The translations under genes and the position numbers were made by a program. Positions 1 through 6,448 of a stretch of 27,793 nucleotides of DNA are shown here, one piece after another. Source of the DNA: a bacterium. GTDB taxonomy: Bacteria > Chloroflexota > Dormibacteria > UBA8260 > Bog-877. The stretch's first letter is position 1; each line of letters opens with the position of its first letter. The stretch spans positions 1-27,793 of the forward strand of contig JAKAVU010000006.1 in NCBI GenBank assembly GCA_021817185.1, written 5' to 3'. Under the pieces are notes generated by a model, which searched no databases, was not told the origin of the DNA, and was given only the letters and a program-made list of their open reading frames with translations.

Positions 1-1005
1 TGGACCCTGGGCCAACGGGTGTTGGCGGCGCGGCGGTACTTGATCGAGCATCCGGTGCTGAAGGCCGGACAGCGGCAGGCGACCGGGGAGTCGTCCACCA
101 CCTATCGGTTCGTGGCCTGGGACGACGTGGCCGACAGCGTTGGCGCGGCCCTTGCCCTTCACGGCATCGTCGTCTGGCCCAGCGTGGAGGAGTGGCAGAG
201 CGAGAGCGGGCAGACTCGCCGGGGCAATCCCACGAAGGTTTGGCTGGTGAAGCTGAAGATCCGGGTGGAGAGTTCCGACAACCGGAACGACTACACCTAC
301 GTCACGTGGGTCGGTGGCTCGGACGATCCCGAGACCGCGACCGGGCTGGCGAAGGCGACGACCTACTGTATGAAGGACTTCCTGTTGATGGGTCTGCAGC
401 TCTCCGGCGACGACTCGGATCAGAAGGATCAGCCGGGAGCGATGGTCAGCGCGGCGGCGGGGGAGAACGGCGGGGTGCCCTGCCCAGCGTGCGGGAAGCC
501 CCTGGTGGAGCGGACGGGCAGCAACGGCACCTGGATTCGCTGTTCCGGCTGGAAGCCCAACAAGCAGGGCTGCAACTGGAAGCGCGACGGCTCGATGGCC
601 GCCTACCTGGAACAGGCAGAGCGGAAGGAGCGGGACGCCGAGCCGACTGGCGAGTTCAAGTTGGGGCCGGAGGGTGAGCCAGTGCCGGTGCCTCGGAGCG
701 AGGCAGCCCCGCCAGAGCCGGAGATTCCGCTGGGGCCGACGGCTCAGGCCATCGTCGATACGGTCCACGTGATCGAGGACAAGGCCGAGGCCCGCAACGC
801 GATCCTCCGAGCCGGAGGGATGGCGCTGGTGAAGCAGAAGGACACGGGCGGCTGGATGCTGCGGCGGGATATGCTCGCCAGCCTCCAGGAGCCGATCTTG
901 AAGCGGGTGCTGCGGGAACTGGAGGCCATGCGAGGGCTGCCGGCACGGGTGCCGGACGACGGGCTGCCGCTGGGAGGGGCCGACCGAGCGGCTGGCAGCG
1001 AATGA
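1..1005 (+). CDS. ERF-family single-strand DNA annealing protein, 5'-truncated by window edge
   Basis: Phage recombinase of the ERF family, expected to anneal single-stranded DNA during recombination or replication. The frame is open from base 1, so the true start is probably outside the window; the first possible start inside is GTG at 19. Counting from that GTG, residues about 1-135 look like the ERF core: TTYRFVAWDDVADSVGAAL, then the family-typical AKATTYCMKDFLLMGLQLSG followed by an acidic DDSDQ. Residues 155-185 form a zinc-ribbon-like group (CPAC at 155-158, then C175 and C185, with W and G residues as in topoisomerase C-terminal zinc domains). The C-terminal third is Pro/Glu-rich and then helical. 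It overlaps the next gene by an ATGA junction and shares an operon with a Cas4-like nuclease, the usual pairing of annealase and exonuclease. Family call is fairly secure; the zinc-ribbon role is inference. Confidence 0.8.
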   Translation, partial: WTLGQRVLAARRYLIEHPVLKAGQRQATGESSTTYRFVAWDDVADSVGAALALHGIVVWPSVEEWQSESGQTRRGNPTKVWLVKLKIRVESSDNRNDYTYVTWVGGSDDPETATGLAKATTYCMKDFLLMGLQLSGDDSDQKDQPGAMVSAAAGENGGVPCPACGKPLVERTGSNGTWIRCSGWKPNKQGCNWKRDGSMAAYLEQAERKERDAEPTGEFKLGPEGEPVPVPRSEAAPPEPEIPLGPTAQAIVDTVHVIEDKAEARNAILRAGGMALVKQKDTGGWMLRRDMLASLQEPILKRVLRELEAMRGLPARVPDDGLPLGGADRAAGSE

Positions 1006-1262
1006 GCCACTGGATACAACCGAAGAAGCTGAGCGACATCAAGGCGCTGCACGTGCGCACCTCGAACGCTGGCTATCTCGACGCGTGCCGGTATTGCTAC
1101 GCGCCTTGGCCGTGTGATACCGACGTGGCTGTGACCGAGGTCGAGCGGCTGAAGGCGAAGATCGAGCTGGCGTTCCAGCAGGCTGAGTACGGAGCGAACC
1201 ACGGGCTTCCAGCCCAGGACACGCTGGACTCGGTGCTGAGCGCGCTGGGGGAGGAGAAGTGA
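1002..1262 (+). CDS. Small Cys-rich WPC-motif protein A (unknown function)
   Basis: 86 residues. The ATG overlaps the stop of the annealase gene (ATGA), which implies translational coupling. The visible motif is CRYCYAPWPCDT near residues 29-40: a CxxC pair followed by Trp-Pro-Cys. It is followed by a helix (VTEVERLKAKIELAF). Short proteins with C-x2-C-x4-WPC-(D/Q)T are common in actinobacteria and their phages, from general recall; their function is not established. Three cysteines could bind a metal, but a fourth ligand is not obvious. The next gene carries two related WPC motifs, so the pair probably arose by duplication. I assign no function. Confidence 0.72.
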   Translation: MSHWIQPKKLSDIKALHVRTSNAGYLDACRYCYAPWPCDTDVAVTEVERLKAKIELAFQQAEYGANHGLPAQDTLDSVLSALGEEK

Positions 1263-1537
1263 CGCAAGCGATGACCCCGGAGGAGTTGGCCGAGATCAAG
1301 CACGCCCATCGAGAAGGACCGGGAGGGCGCTGCTGGGCCTTTGGCGACCCGTGGCCTTGCGCCGAGTTCCGAGTGGCAGTCCGCATAGAGGAGCTGGAAG
1401 ACGCCGCCCGCTGGGTCCTGGCTCATCACCGGTACGTGCCGGGGCCTAACTGCTGCGCCCACTGCACAAGCTCGGTCTGGCCGTGCCAGACCCGGATCAA
1501 GTTCGCGGCCCTGATGCCACTGAAGGACTCAGAATGA
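1259..1537 (+). CDS. Small Cys-rich WPC-motif protein B (unknown function)
   Basis: 92 residues, GTG start in a GTGA overlap with the preceding stop. It has two copies of the motif seen in its neighbour: GRCWAFGDPWPCAEF in the first half and CCAHCTSSVWPCQT in the second. The opening EELAEIKHAH also resembles KLSDIKALH at the start of the upstream protein, which supports a common origin. The second copy keeps the CxxC pair; the first has lost one cysteine of it (RCW only). The likely role is a small metal-binding or protein-binding accessory of the recombination operon, but this is inference. The stop overlaps the nuclease start by ATGA. Confidence 0.7.
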   Translation: MTQAMTPEELAEIKHAHREGPGGRCWAFGDPWPCAEFRVAVRIEELEDAARWVLAHHRYVPGPNCCAHCTSSVWPCQTRIKFAALMPLKDSE

Positions 1538-2406
1538 GCGACCTGCTGCCGATTCCAGACCACCTCTCGTTCAGCCAGATCACCACGCTGCTGCCGGTGG
1601 GGCAATACCACTGCGCGAGGAAGTGGGCCATCGACAAGCGGCTGGGAGTGCCCTACGAAGCCAGCCCAGCCATGCGGGTCGGGTCGGCCTTCGACCGGGC
1701 GGTCTCGATGCTCTTCTACCCTCGGACTCAGGCTGGCGGTGACCCCAGCGTGCCCCTGGACCTGGCCACGGCCCAGGACGTGCTGCTGGCCGAGGGGCAG
1801 CTGATCCTGGACGAGGCGGCGGATGAGGACGTGGATCTGGCCGGGACACTGGCCAGCCTGCCGCTGAGTCTCGAAGCCTACGCCGGACTGCACAGCGAGA
1901 CTCCGGCGGTCGCGGTCCAACAGAAGGTGGTCTGGTGGTCTGGTGGGGAGCAGATTCTGAGTTTCATCGACCGGGTGGACGCCGACCGCCGAATCACCGA
2001 TCTGAAGGTCAGCGGTCGAAGCCCCAAGATGGAGGACGAGGAGTGTGTGGACGACCGCCTGGAGGGCTGGATGCTCCAGTTGGCCTTCTACGCGGCGGCC
2101 CTGGAGAACGAGGCTCTGGATCACGGGCTGGAGTTCGCCTGGCCGGTGCCGGTGGCCATCGACGCGGTGACCGTCCGGAAGGGACAGGCGAAGCCCCGCA
2201 TCGACGTGATCCCCGGCTGGGTGACGGAGGGCGACCGTGACCGGGTGCATGAGCTGATCGCCCAGGGGCGGGCGGCCAAGCACTCCGGCGTCTACCCGCC
2301 CAACCCAGGGCCGGGGTGCGACAGGTGTTCCTACCAAGCGATCTGCCGGCGGATGAGTATGGCTCTGGAGCCGTCCTTCGAAGAGTTGGTCGGGCGGCTG
2401 AAGTAG
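1534..2406 (+). CDS. Cas4/AddB-like PD-(D/E)XK exonuclease with iron-sulphur cysteines
   Basis: 290 residues from the ATG at 1534, which forms an ATGA overlap with the upstream stop; an in-frame codon at 1483 would force a long overlap and is less likely. Motifs follow the RecB/Cas4 nuclease order: Cys28 (HCARKW), RVGSAFDRAV at 49-57 (where the family often has GxxxH), FIDRVD around 144-149, DLK at 156-158 as the D...(D/E)xK core, LQLAFYAAAL around 181-190 (the QxxxY motif), and GCDRCSYQAICRR at 261-273. C28 with C262, C265 and C271 would be the four 4Fe-4S ligands known from AddB and Cas4. Expected role: 5'-3' resection producing the single strand that the ERF protein anneals. Asp replaces the usual motif-I His, which may alter metal use. 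Confidence 0.85.
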   Translation: MSDLLPIPDHLSFSQITTLLPVGQYHCARKWAIDKRLGVPYEASPAMRVGSAFDRAVSMLFYPRTQAGGDPSVPLDLATAQDVLLAEGQLILDEAADEDVDLAGTLASLPLSLEAYAGLHSETPAVAVQQKVVWWSGGEQILSFIDRVDADRRITDLKVSGRSPKMEDEECVDDRLEGWMLQLAFYAAALENEALDHGLEFAWPVPVAIDAVTVRKGQAKPRIDVIPGWVTEGDRDRVHELIAQGRAAKHSGVYPPNPGPGCDRCSYQAICRRMSMALEPSFEELVGRLK

Positions 2407-2425
2407 CGATAAGGAGGACTGGCAC

Positions 2426-3031
2426 ATGGCGGACTTCGACCTCTGGCGACACTACGACCTGCGGATCAAGGTGGACCGGCTGGTGGGAGGGATCCCCGCC
2501 AACCCAAAGCTGCTGGACGCTTGGCTGGAAGCGAACGGCGCGCCGCCAGAGGCCAAGGCCGAACAGCAGGCCGTTCAGGCCATGCTCGCGGACCAGGAGG
2601 TCGAGCAGCACACGTCGGCCTTCGCTCGAGATGCGGACGGGCGGCCTTGCTACGAGAGTCGGGCGATGAAGGCGGCGCTGAAGGAGGCGGCCAACATCCT
2701 GAAGGACGGGCCCCTGGGCATCAAGAACGCTCGGTCGAAGCTCGCGGAGCAGGTATTCGTCGGCCCCAAGCTGGTGCCCATCGACACCCCGATCCACGTC
2801 TCGGAGCGGGTGATCCACGTGATGACCCGGATGGGGCCGAGGGACAGCCTGAAGCGGTTCGAGTACACGGAGGGCTGCACCCTGCGGTTCGACGTGCGCT
2901 CGCTCATCAGCGGGGTCTTCGGGCTGGAGCAGCTGCAACTCCTGATCGCCTATCTGGAGGAAGGTGGCCTCGGGGCCGACCGGAGCCAGGGCAGCGGAAC
3001 GTTCTCGGACTGGAGCCTTACCCCAGCTTGA
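2426..3031 (+). CDS. Phage protein with RAMP-like (Cas5/Cas7-type) glycine-rich loop
   Basis: 201 residues; AAGGAGG at 2411-2417 sits eight bases before the ATG. The N-terminus (DLRIKVDRLVGGIPANPK) and the middle (AALKEAANILKD, then VGPKLVPIDTPIHVSERVIH) resemble an uncharacterised phage family that I recall beside annealases and Cas4-like nucleases. The C-terminus, EEGGLGADRSQGSGTF at 178-193, has the spacing of the glycine-rich loop of RAMP-fold proteins (Cas5, Cas6, Cas7). A beta-alpha-beta fold is plausible: strand TLRFDVRSL, helix LEQLQLLIAYLEEG, then the G-loop. No CRISPR repeat or other cas-like gene is seen. The role is probably nucleic-acid binding in phage recombination or replication. 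The protein is surely expressed; the fold is inference. Its stop codon provides the first two bases of the GAC(NNNCC)n array. Confidence 0.72.
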   Translation: MADFDLWRHYDLRIKVDRLVGGIPANPKLLDAWLEANGAPPEAKAEQQAVQAMLADQEVEQHTSAFARDADGRPCYESRAMKAALKEAANILKDGPLGIKNARSKLAEQVFVGPKLVPIDTPIHVSERVIHVMTRMGPRDSLKRFEYTEGCTLRFDVRSLISGVFGLEQLQLLIAYLEEGGLGADRSQGSGTFSDWSLTPA

Positions 3032-3552
3032 CAACCCTCGCCACTCCTTGCTGACAAGCCGCGCCAGGTCTGGCCGGGCGACTGTCCATACCCCTCCTCT
3101 CCTGACGACAAGCCGACCCATTTCAGCCCGAGCCGGATCGACAAACCTCGCTTGGCCCTTTCGTGCCGACGTTCCCGAACCTCCCGGCCCGCCCCCAGCG
3201 ACTGTCCACATCATTCCAGTCCGACATGCCAATCCGAACCCAGCCCAGCCGAAAGCCAGCACCTACCATGCCGCCCGACTATCCAGGCCGTGCCGCCCCT
3301 GTGACGGGCCAGGCCCAACCGCTTGACGGTCCATGCCCTACCTGTCTGACATACCAGGCCAGTCCCGACCGGGTGACATTCCGTACCGAACCCGGCCGAC
3401 GAACCGTCCCAAACCCGCCCCGGCAGACGGCCCTCGCCCAACCTGCCTCACCCGACTACCCGTCCCGACCCCGACCCATCCGCGCCGACAACCCAAGTCG
3501 CGCCAACCCCTGCCGACAGTCCATACCCACCCCTGCCATCCCAGCCCCGCTC
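3030..3552. repeat. Two-level repeat array GAC(NNNCC)4-6, about 19 units, non-coding
   Basis: The stretch between the two convergent operons is built of units that start with GAC and continue as pentamers ending in CC. Unit starts: 3030, 3053, 3080, 3107, 3140, 3168, 3200, 3223, 3251 (GAA), 3277, 3303, 3325, 3348, 3375, 3398, 3426, 3454, 3487, 3515. Of the 18 spacings, 11 are exactly 23, 28 or 33 (3+5n), five are one short and two are two short; none is longer. Best-matched heads are GACTGTCCATACC (3080), GACGGTCCATGCC (3325) and GACAGTCCATACC (3515). The last unit runs seven pentamers. Strand bias is strong: 31 C against 10 G in 3481-3540. Unit lengths are not multiples of three, so this is not a protein repeat. 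Function unknown; rho-utilisation site, replication iterons or a minus-strand GG-rich structure are candidates. Confidence 0.9.
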
Positions 3553-3561
3553 TAAACGAAA

Positions 3562-3591
3562 GCCCCAGCCAGCGGTGAGGCTGGCTGGGGC
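3562..3591 (-). terminator. Strong hairpin terminator at the convergent operon junction
   Basis: Perfect 12-bp inverted repeat, GCCCCAGCCAGC at 3562-3573 and its complement at 3580-3591, with loop GGTGAG. Read on the minus strand, the hairpin lies 20 bases after the last late-operon stop (3612) and is followed by TTTCGTTTA, a short T-rich tract. It should therefore end leftward late transcription. It could also act weakly on rightward transcripts that have crossed the repeat array. Confidence 0.85.
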
Positions 3592-3611
3592 GAGGGGAGG
3601 GGGGCGCGAGC

Positions 3612-4349
3612 TTAGGCTGCCAGCCGGTCGAGGTCTTCGGCCAGCTCGGCAAGGTTGAGGTCGGTCGGCCCGTGGCCAACCTTCTCGATGGCCTCTGGGA
3701 TGACGCACCAGACCTCATCGACGTAGGTCGCCCACCAGGCCCAGGACACGGAGACAAGCCGGCCCCAGGTCACGCAGTAGATGAACTGCGGGTCGTAGGA
3801 GACAGGCACGATGCAATGACCGCCCAGGATTGGCGAGTCGTCCATGACGGTCCACGGCTCACCGGCCCGAAACTGAGCCTGGGCTGACTCCGGGAGCTGG
3901 ACCCCGATGTAGGCCGTGCCGTAGAAGGCGATGGCCCTATGCACGGCCAGGATGTTGTTGGCCTCGACGGGAGCGAACGCCGCGATCTTGTGGCCGCCAA
4001 ACAGGCCCCTGGTCCGCCAGAGCCGCAGCACGTCGGCCTCGACGCAGCCGGTGTCCACCCCGCCCGTGATCTCCCAATACTGCTGCTCGACTTGGGCCGT
4101 GTTGAAGGTCGGCTCTCCGACGTACGGGAGGTCTGCCTCGGTTGCCATCATCAAGTGGGCAGCCCCGGCGATGGTGCAGTTGCCGCACACGTCGTTCCCG
4201 AGCATCCCCCAATCAGCCACCTTGGGGTCAGGGACCGCAGCCGGCGGCTGGGGAGGTCGTCCGAGCGAGTAGGCGTCGATGTAGCTGAGCTGGTGCGGCC
4301 GGATCGCCGGCAGCTTCCCCAGGAACAGTTGCGTCGGAGAGTTCGGCAT
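3612..4349 (-). CDS. Papain-like cysteine protease-fold protein
   Basis: 245 residues from the ATG at 4349, which overlaps the upstream stop (ATGA); codons further upstream lie inside the holin-like gene. MLGNDVCGNCTIAGAAHL at 49-66 resembles the catalytic-Cys helix start of papain-like folds (candidate Cys58, with Cys55 nearby). GGHCIVPVSYD at 176-186 supplies the His (H178). TWG at 194-196 and the SWAWWATYVDEVW segment follow as in related phage and actinobacterial proteins that I recall with the signature GNDxxGDC...GGH. No signal peptide is seen; the N-terminus has a Pro-rich segment (RPPQPPAAVPDP). It is the last gene of the late operon, after the lysis genes, so a role in wall or virion-associated proteolysis is possible but unproven. 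The Asn/Asp of a classic triad is not identified with confidence. Confidence 0.7.
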   Translation of the reverse strand: MPNSPTQLFLGKLPAIRPHQLSYIDAYSLGRPPQPPAAVPDPKVADWGMLGNDVCGNCTIAGAAHLMMATEADLPYVGEPTFNTAQVEQQYWEITGGVDTGCVEADVLRLWRTRGLFGGHKIAAFAPVEANNILAVHRAIAFYGTAYIGVQLPESAQAQFRAGEPWTVMDDSPILGGHCIVPVSYDPQFIYCVTWGRLVSVSWAWWATYVDEVWCVIPEAIEKVGHGPTDLNLAELAEDLDRLAA

Positions 4350-4756
4350 CAGGACTGCCCGGCAGCAGCAGCAGCCTTCTTGCTGGCTGAGATGTGGAAC
4401 GCCTGCGCCATGATCGAGGCGACCAGCGCGGCCACGCTGAGCGCCAGCGTGACCTCTCCCTTTAGGCCGGGAGAGTAGCTGAGAACCCACTGGTTGATAA
4501 CGGCCGCAGCCCCCGTCAGCCCGATCAGGACCGCGTAGACCTTGAGAGCGATCGCGTAGACGCTGGCCGGCACGGAGATCACAAGGCCGGAGAGATAGCC
4601 GTGCAGCGGGACTACGATCACCCCCAGCCCGGCTAGCGCCGCGCCGACCAGACGGCTGTTGCCGGTGACGGTCATGATCGCGCCCTGTGCCCCCAGGATC
4701 ACCGTCAGCAGAGTGTAGATGTTGAACTTCTTGCCGAGGTGGACGGTCAAGCTCAT
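4349..4756 (-). CDS. Small multi-span membrane protein, holin candidate
   Basis: 135 residues from the ATG at 4756, in an ATGA overlap with the lysin-like gene upstream. Hydrophobic stretches cover about residues 11-50 (possibly one span plus a hairpin, with VGAALAGLGVIVVPL at its centre), 64-92 (VYAIALKVYAVLIGLTGAAAVINQW) and 98-120 (VTLALSVAALVASIMAQAF). The C-terminal tail is short and basic to Ala-rich (SASKKAAAAAGQS). Size, three or so spans, the charged tail and coupling to a cell-wall hydrolase gene fit a holin. Several other membrane proteins lie in the same block, so which one forms the hole cannot be told from sequence. Confidence 0.65.
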   Translation of the reverse strand: MSLTVHLGKKFNIYTLLTVILGAQGAIMTVTGNSRLVGAALAGLGVIVVPLHGYLSGLVISVPASVYAIALKVYAVLIGLTGAAAVINQWVLSYSPGLKGEVTLALSVAALVASIMAQAFHISASKKAAAAAGQS

Positions 4757-5235
4757 TCCCTCCAAGGTCGTGGTCCAGACAGTACCGGCGACCATCCGAG
4801 GTCGGCCGGAGACGGAGCCGGTTTCAGTGTGAGCCAGATGCCGACGCTTGCGTACGCAGCCGCCACGAGACACGAGCAGTCGAGGTGCTTCCAAGTGCGC
4901 CAGCGATAGCCGACGTTCAGGTGTAGCCCCAGGCGCAAGGCGTCCGCGATCACATCCTCAAAGCCGTAGGCCGTGCCTACCTTTGCCTGGGCGAAGGCCA
5001 CTGCGGCCTCACGCTGGGCCTGTGTGGTGCCCTCGGGTCGGAGTATGTCGGCTCTGCCGTCGTACTCACTCCCCGGCCTTCTCGCCACGCCATGCAGCCG
5101 AGCCTCGATCAGGTCGCCGTTGTCCGCGACCAAGGCAGCGTGAAAGTAGGGGCTCGCCGTGGCCCAGCGCACCAGCCCATCAAACAGGCCGTTGCCCCGG
5201 CGCACCAGCACCACGTCCCCGAGTTGTGGGGTCAT
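4753..5235 (-). CDS. Permuted NlpC/P60-like (YiiX-type) cysteine hydrolase
   Basis: 160 residues; ATG at 5235 overlaps the preceding stop. The order of catalytic candidates is that of circularly permuted NlpC/P60 (YiiX/YebB-like, peptidase C92) proteins: His32 in SPYFHAALVADNG, Glu44 in DLIEARLHG, then Cys120 in LDCSCLVAAAYASVGI. The N-terminal LGDVVLVRRG strand is also typical. Such enzymes cleave amide or ester bonds in peptidoglycan peptides or lipids. Between a DUF1906-type lysin and a holin-like protein, it is most simply a second lytic enzyme. Cys122 two residues on could be the nucleophile instead; the CS(x)LV context favours Cys120. Confidence 0.75.
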   Translation of the reverse strand: MTPQLGDVVLVRRGNGLFDGLVRWATASPYFHAALVADNGDLIEARLHGVARRPGSEYDGRADILRPEGTTQAQREAAVAFAQAKVGTAYGFEDVIADALRLGLHLNVGYRWRTWKHLDCSCLVAAAYASVGIWLTLKPAPSPADLGWSPVLSGPRPWRE

Positions 5236-5459
5236 GCCTTCCGGACCGTCCGCATCACGACCGTCACGGAAGTGTCGTCCCCGGTGAGAGCGAATGTGGC
5301 CGGGAGCGGGACGGCGATGTCTCCGAGGAGCATGTCTGCCGCCGCCTTGGCCGCGCTCACGGGGTCGTCGTCACCCAGACGGGCGGGCGGCGCGCCCTGG
5401 AGATCACCCCACTGGATCACGTCCACCACGTCCGTCGCCTTCCCCTCCACTCTCCACAT
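5232..5459 (-). CDS. Small protein of the lysis block, unknown function
   Basis: 75 residues, starting six bases after the lysin stop and ending in an ATGA overlap with the next gene. Two beta-rich halves are visible (VEGKATDVVDVIQWGDLQ and FALTGDDTSVTVVMRTVRK) flanking a short Ala-rich helix (PVSAAKAAADMLLGDI). No signal peptide, membrane span or cysteine is present. I do not recognise a family. Tight packing between two lytic-enzyme genes supports expression. Confidence 0.6.
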   Translation of the reverse strand: MWRVEGKATDVVDVIQWGDLQGAPPARLGDDDPVSAAKAAADMLLGDIAVPLPATFALTGDDTSVTVVMRTVRKA

Positions 5460-5464
5460 GAAGA

Positions 5465-6433
5465 TCAGGCCCCCTTCAGCGCCGCCTCGATGCGTTCCAC
5501 GGCGGCCGCGAGGTCAGAGAGTTGCTGGGCCTGGGCCGCGGTCAAGCCGCCGACCGCCGGGACAGCGTAAGGGTACGGCTGGCCGGTCATCTCGGCCGCC
5601 TCGGGGTCGAGCGGTAGCCCGAACGCGAACAGGTCCGCGACCGGCCCGTTGCCCCATGTCTCGACCGGAGCGCCGCCGTTGAACCACGGGCCGGTTGAGC
5701 CGGTGATATCCGCCAGCGGGCTGACCTTGGTGCCGTCGGGCGCAGTGAAGTCGGGGGGGATCCATCGGTACTGCATCCCGTTGCTGAGGAACTGCCCGAT
5801 CTGCCCCGCGTAGGGACCGGCGACCACCCGGTACTCGAAGATGCCCAGCTTCACGTCTGCCTCCTGGGGAGCCGCGCCCCACTTGATCTGCCCGAAGTCT
5901 ACGTCCGAGACGACCGTGCGGTCCAGGTCCACGCCGTACCCGTCGATGCTCTGCCCGTTGTCGTACTGATAGAGGTGGCAGGTCGGCTCGAGCAGACCGC
6001 CCGACCAAGCATAGGTCTGCCAGGCGTACGTGCAGTATCGGCCGGCCAGGGCCGCGCCCACCACGTCGTAGGAGCCGTAGACACCCACCAGCGGCAGTCC
6101 CAGCACCTCGACACAGCCTGAGAGGTAGTCGTTCACGTCCTGGAGCAGGTTCGTCCCGGCGTCGATGGCGAAGTAGACCGGCTGCCCCGGAACGCCCAGC
6201 GCAGCGCATTGGGCCTTGGCGGTGGTCGCGTCGAGGCGCCCCTGGGCGGCGAGGCCGGTGAAGTCCACACCCGAGGACTCGAAGATCAGGACGGTGGCGA
6301 TTCCGGCAGCCCGGTCGGCCGCGAGCTGAGCGCGGGTCGCATTTTTCAGATAGCGACAGACGAAGCTCTTGCCCGCGGCCTTGATGGTCGCCGAGGGCGG
6401 GGGATTGAGGGCGTCGATGCCTTCCTGACTCAC
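5465..6433 (-). CDS. Endolysin with DUF1906 (Rv2525c-like) glycoside hydrolase-like domain
   Basis: 322 residues, GTG start preceded by AGGGAGGATC at normal spacing. Residues 1-180 match the glycoside-hydrolase-like DUF1906 barrel: GIDALNPPPSATIKAAG at the start, FVCRYLK, VLIFESSG, VYFAIDAGTN at 86-95, VGVYGSYDVV at 116-125, WQTYAWSGG, and HLYQYDN...DGYGVDLDR. Candidate acidic residues are D7, E52, D91 and D169/D171. The family is used as lysin in many actinobacterial phages and is thought to act on peptidoglycan glycans. Residues 190-290 form a separate beta-rich region (possible wall-binding part), and the end (LTAAQAQQLSDLAAAVERIEAAL) is a short coiled coil that may give oligomers. There is no signal peptide, so export would need a holin. 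Confidence 0.82.
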   Translation of the reverse strand: MSQEGIDALNPPPSATIKAAGKSFVCRYLKNATRAQLAADRAAGIATVLIFESSGVDFTGLAAQGRLDATTAKAQCAALGVPGQPVYFAIDAGTNLLQDVNDYLSGCVEVLGLPLVGVYGSYDVVGAALAGRYCTYAWQTYAWSGGLLEPTCHLYQYDNGQSIDGYGVDLDRTVVSDVDFGQIKWGAAPQEADVKLGIFEYRVVAGPYAGQIGQFLSNGMQYRWIPPDFTAPDGTKVSPLADITGSTGPWFNGGAPVETWGNGPVADLFAFGLPLDPEAAEMTGQPYPYAVPAVGGLTAAQAQQLSDLAAAVERIEAALKGA

Positions 6434-6448
6434 CTTCGCGGATCCTCC

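Noticed and set aside
2009..3262. Minus-strand open frame opposite the nuclease and RAMP-like genes
   Set aside because: It reads across two well-supported plus-strand genes and into the repeat array; composition is that of a shadow.
3030..3552. CRISPR array
   Set aside because: There is no conserved direct repeat of 20 or more bases; only GAC and spaced CC are kept, and unit length changes by five-base steps.
3032..3555. Open frames running through the repeat array on either strand (for example 3163-3555 plus strand)
   Set aside because: They are Pro/Arg-rich shadows of the NNNCC pattern; unit lengths of 23 and 28 are not multiples of three, so no frame repeats a peptide, and no ribosome-binding site is present.
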